64,000 nucleotides of DNA from Massilia sp. YIM B02769 (lineage in GTDB: Bacteria; Pseudomonadota; Gammaproteobacteria; Burkholderiales; Burkholderiaceae_D), in NCBI RefSeq assembly GCF_030411995.1, contig NZ_JASNRC010000012.1:62001-126000 (forward strand), in the 5' to 3' direction. A model generated the notes under the pieces. That model was not told the DNA's origin and did no database searches. It worked only from the letters and a program-made list of their open reading frames with translations. A program made the position numbers and the translations under genes. Shown here piece after piece: positions 62,300 to 64,000 of this stretch. The number at the start of each line of letters is the position of its first letter. The stretch's first letter is position 1.

Positions 62300-63217
62300 T
62301 TACAGGTTCGCCGCCAGCGTCTCGGTATGCCCCTCGGCAGGCGCAGCCGCTTCGGCCTTCGGCGCCGGCGCTGGAGCCGGTGCTTCCGGCTGGACACGCT
62401 TGACGACCATCTGCGTCGGCGCTGCCGGGGTGCGGGTCGGCACCTTCTTGCCGTTCGCTACCTGCTTCAGGCGGTTCCACTCGGCCAGCACGCGGGCGCC
62501 ATAGCCCGAGTCGGATTCGAAGTCGGCCGCGCCCACGTAGGTCTTCAGGCCGCCTTCGACCGAACCGGTGCGCTTGACGTAGTCCTTCAGGATCTGGGAG
62601 CCGACCCGGATGTTGGCGACCGGGTTCAGCGCGGCCTGGGCGCCGCCGACTTGCTGGAACTTGTCGTGGTGGACCTTGGCCATCACCTGCATCAGGCCCT
62701 TGGCGCCCATCGGGCTTTCCGCGAAGGGGTTCAGGCCCGATTCGATCGCCATCACGGCCAGGATCAGCAGCGGGTCGAGCTTGACCTCGTGCGCCGTCAT
62801 GTAGGCGGTCGAGACCAGCATGTTGGCGGCATCGCCGGCCACGCGGTAACGCTTGGCGAGCCAGGAGGTCACGTTTTGCTGCTGCTTTGCGTTGCCCAGC
62901 ATTTTCGCGTCGTGGGCCGCCACGACCGGTTCAGGCGCCACGGCAGGTGCGGGTGCTGCCTGCGCCACCACGACCGGGGTGGGTGCGGAAGCGAGTGCGG
63001 CGGCTTCCGGGTGCAGGAATTCGGACACTTTCTTGGCGGCGTCCGGGTTGCTGTAGAGCAGGGCCAGTACCGCCACTGCCGAGAGACCGAACACGGTCAG
63101 GGTGTGCTGCATGGTGGTCATCAGACCACGCGCCGTTTTGCCCATGGAAGACCATGAGACTGGCTGGCTGGCCAGATGGACGAGCCTTGCGCTCGTGCCG
63201 AACAAACGATTGATCAT
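62300..63217 (-). CDS. Membrane-anchored lytic transglycosylase
   Basis: The 305-residue protein has a cytoplasmic N-terminus, one membrane segment (about 40-56), an Ala/Pro-rich periplasmic linker (about 72-105), an SLT domain (about 120-270) and a Pro/Ala tail with Lys. The SLT motifs are LILAVMAIESGLNPFAESPMGAKGLMQVM with catalytic Glu159, NPVANIRVGSQILKDYV and GGLKTYVGAAD. It cleaves peptidoglycan to make 1,6-anhydromuropeptides. The start at 63217 has AAAGGGGA about 6 nt upstream; the frame is open 62 codons further but without coding character. It is monocistronic and divergent from ubiD. Confidence 0.9.
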   Translation of the reverse strand: MINRLFGTSARLVHLASQPVSWSSMGKTARGLMTTMQHTLTVFGLSAVAVLALLYSNPDAAKKVSEFLHPEAAALASAPTPVVVAQAAPAPAVAPEPVVAAHDAKMLGNAKQQQNVTSWLAKRYRVAGDAANMLVSTAYMTAHEVKLDPLLILAVMAIESGLNPFAESPMGAKGLMQVMAKVHHDKFQQVGGAQAALNPVANIRVGSQILKDYVKRTGSVEGGLKTYVGAADFESDSGYGARVLAEWNRLKQVANGKKVPTRTPAAPTQMVVKRVQPEAPAPAPAPKAEAAAPAEGHTETLAANL

Positions 63218-63711
63218 CGAAGTCCCCTTTGTCGCGGCAAAAAGCATCCCGTCGCGGCGCTCCAGGCGCTGCGGTGGTGACCAATGCCGTGCATCAGAAA
63301 AATCGTCAGGCCACCCATCGTGGGCTGGCCAAAACGCCGTCATTGCTTTGCTACAGCTGGCCGCATGACCCAAGGGTGGGTGGCGTTGCCAGTGGCTCAA
63401 CAACTGTCTCGGGGGATAGAACCCGAAGGTTCTTGAGGCAGACGCCTCTTGAAAACACTCCTTAAAATGTCATTGGGGCCCCGACCCCGTGAAGTTATGA
63501 GAACAGCTACAATCACTGCAAAATGTGGCCGCCTCATCAAGTAGGGGGGATTCTAAGAGGTGGTTTATACCAAGTCAATACTAGCACGAACGCGCTTAAT
63601 AACTTTTAAATCTAAATACTGTCACGCCAGCTCAGCAATACCGTGGCAAATCAATCACTTGGCCGCTGTATTTGATTAACCTCAAGCAATCGAAAAAACA
63701 AGTAAAAGTTG
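63218..63711. other. Intergenic region between the transglycosylase gene and ubiD
   Basis: About 494 bp, with a GC-rich left half and an AT-rich right half. The short palindrome GGGGCCCC lies near 63474. The AT-rich part (about 63580-63711) probably holds the ubiD promoter, but I cannot single out a -35/-10 pair. No gene with coding character is seen. Confidence 0.5.
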
Positions 63712-64000
63712 ATGAAATATTCGGATCTCCGGGATTTTATGTCCCAACTGCAACAAATAGGCGAATTAAAGCGGGTAACCATCCCGGTATCGCCCCATCT
63801 CGAGATGACCGAGGTCTGCGATCGCACCCTGCGCGCCGCCGGACCGGCGCTCTTGTTCGAAAAACCGACCGGCCACACCATCCCGGTGCTCGGCAACCTG
63901 TTCGGCACGCCGCAGCGCGTGGCGCTCGGCATGGGCGCCGAGAACGTGGATGAGCTGCGCCGCATCGGCCACGTGCTGGCGCGTCTGAAGGAGCCGGAGC
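63712..64000 (+). CDS. ubiD: UbiD family decarboxylase, N-terminal part
   Basis: Ninety-six codons run off the window edge: [75 protein letters not shown]. This matches the start of 4-hydroxy-3-polyprenylbenzoate decarboxylase, the prenyl-FMN enzyme of ubiquinone synthesis. The ATG at 63712 (MKYSDLRDF) agrees with E. coli UbiD better than the internal ATG at 63739. A purine-rich AAGTAAAAG stretch lies upstream rather than a canonical ribosome site. Confidence 0.93.
   Translation, partial: MKYSDLRDFMSQLQQIGELKRVTIPVSPHLEMTEVCDRTLRAAGPALLFEKPTGHTIPVLGNLFGTPQRVALGMGAENVDELRRIGHVLARLKEPE

Overview
The window is about 64 kb of GC-rich chromosomal DNA with dense gene packing. Gene content and order (tolQRA-tolB-pal-cpoB, glyA-nrdR, a RibB with a degenerate RibA domain, PEP-CTERM protein, methyl-accepting protein ending in WEEF) suggest a betaproteobacterium of the order Burkholderiales, most likely Oxalobacteraceae close to Massilia/Duganella/Janthinobacterium. 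This placement is inferred from protein family resemblance; no rRNA gene is present. The window begins in the last 63 codons of a histidine kinase and ends 96 codons into ubiD.

Regions. (1) 0-7 kb: SEC-C protein, stress kinase SrkA, a 782-residue Ala/Glu/Arg coiled-coil protein, a small membrane-anchored protein, a DUF475 (TerC-like) membrane protein and a divergent-PAP2 protein. (2) 7-14 kb: an RND efflux adaptor/pump pair, then three consecutive paralogous lipoproteins with disordered Gly/Thr/Ala-rich bodies, with a 14-bp tandem repeat array between the second and third. (3) 14-19 kb: NAD(P)H-hydrate dehydratase, histidine phosphatase, a TcyP-type cystine transporter and a chemoreceptor. 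(4) 19.6-29 kb: a PEP-CTERM HAF-repeat protein, and a thioester-containing bacterial alpha-2-macroglobulin overlapping pbpC (PBP1C). (5) 29.6-36.2 kb: an isolated type VI secretion cargo module, VgrG - DUF4123 adaptor - DUF3304 lipoprotein - Tle1-type DUF2235 lipase, visibly less GC-rich than its surroundings and ending beside tRNA-Lys(TTT).

(6) 36.4-41.8 kb: the Tol-Pal envelope system on the minus strand (ybgC-tolQ-tolR-tolA-tolB-pal, terminator, cpoB). (7) 42-45 kb: ydfG, then a sigma70-like promoter followed by a well-formed ZTP (pfl) riboswitch in front of glyA, then nrdR. (8) 45-48.2 kb: a minor pilin operon pilV-pilW-pilX-pilE-fimT without pilY1. (9) 48.2-62 kb: riboflavin genes ribD-ribE and ribBX-ribH-nusB, separated by a NERD/zinc-ribbon protein, an S9 peptidase, an M16 double-domain peptidase and a REC-GAF-PAS-GGDEF-EAL protein. 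(10) 62-64 kb: a membrane-anchored lytic transglycosylase and the start of ubiD.

The most distinctive non-coding signal is a dispersed family of palindromic elements with the edges GTAGGGTGG and CCACGCG and a core that differs in every copy. Two copies supply the TAG stop codon of the adjacent gene, and two loci carry paired inverted copies (one with perfect 39-bp arms). A separate perfect 20-bp inverted repeat lies just upstream of the S9 peptidase. No IS transposase, integrase or CRISPR array was seen.
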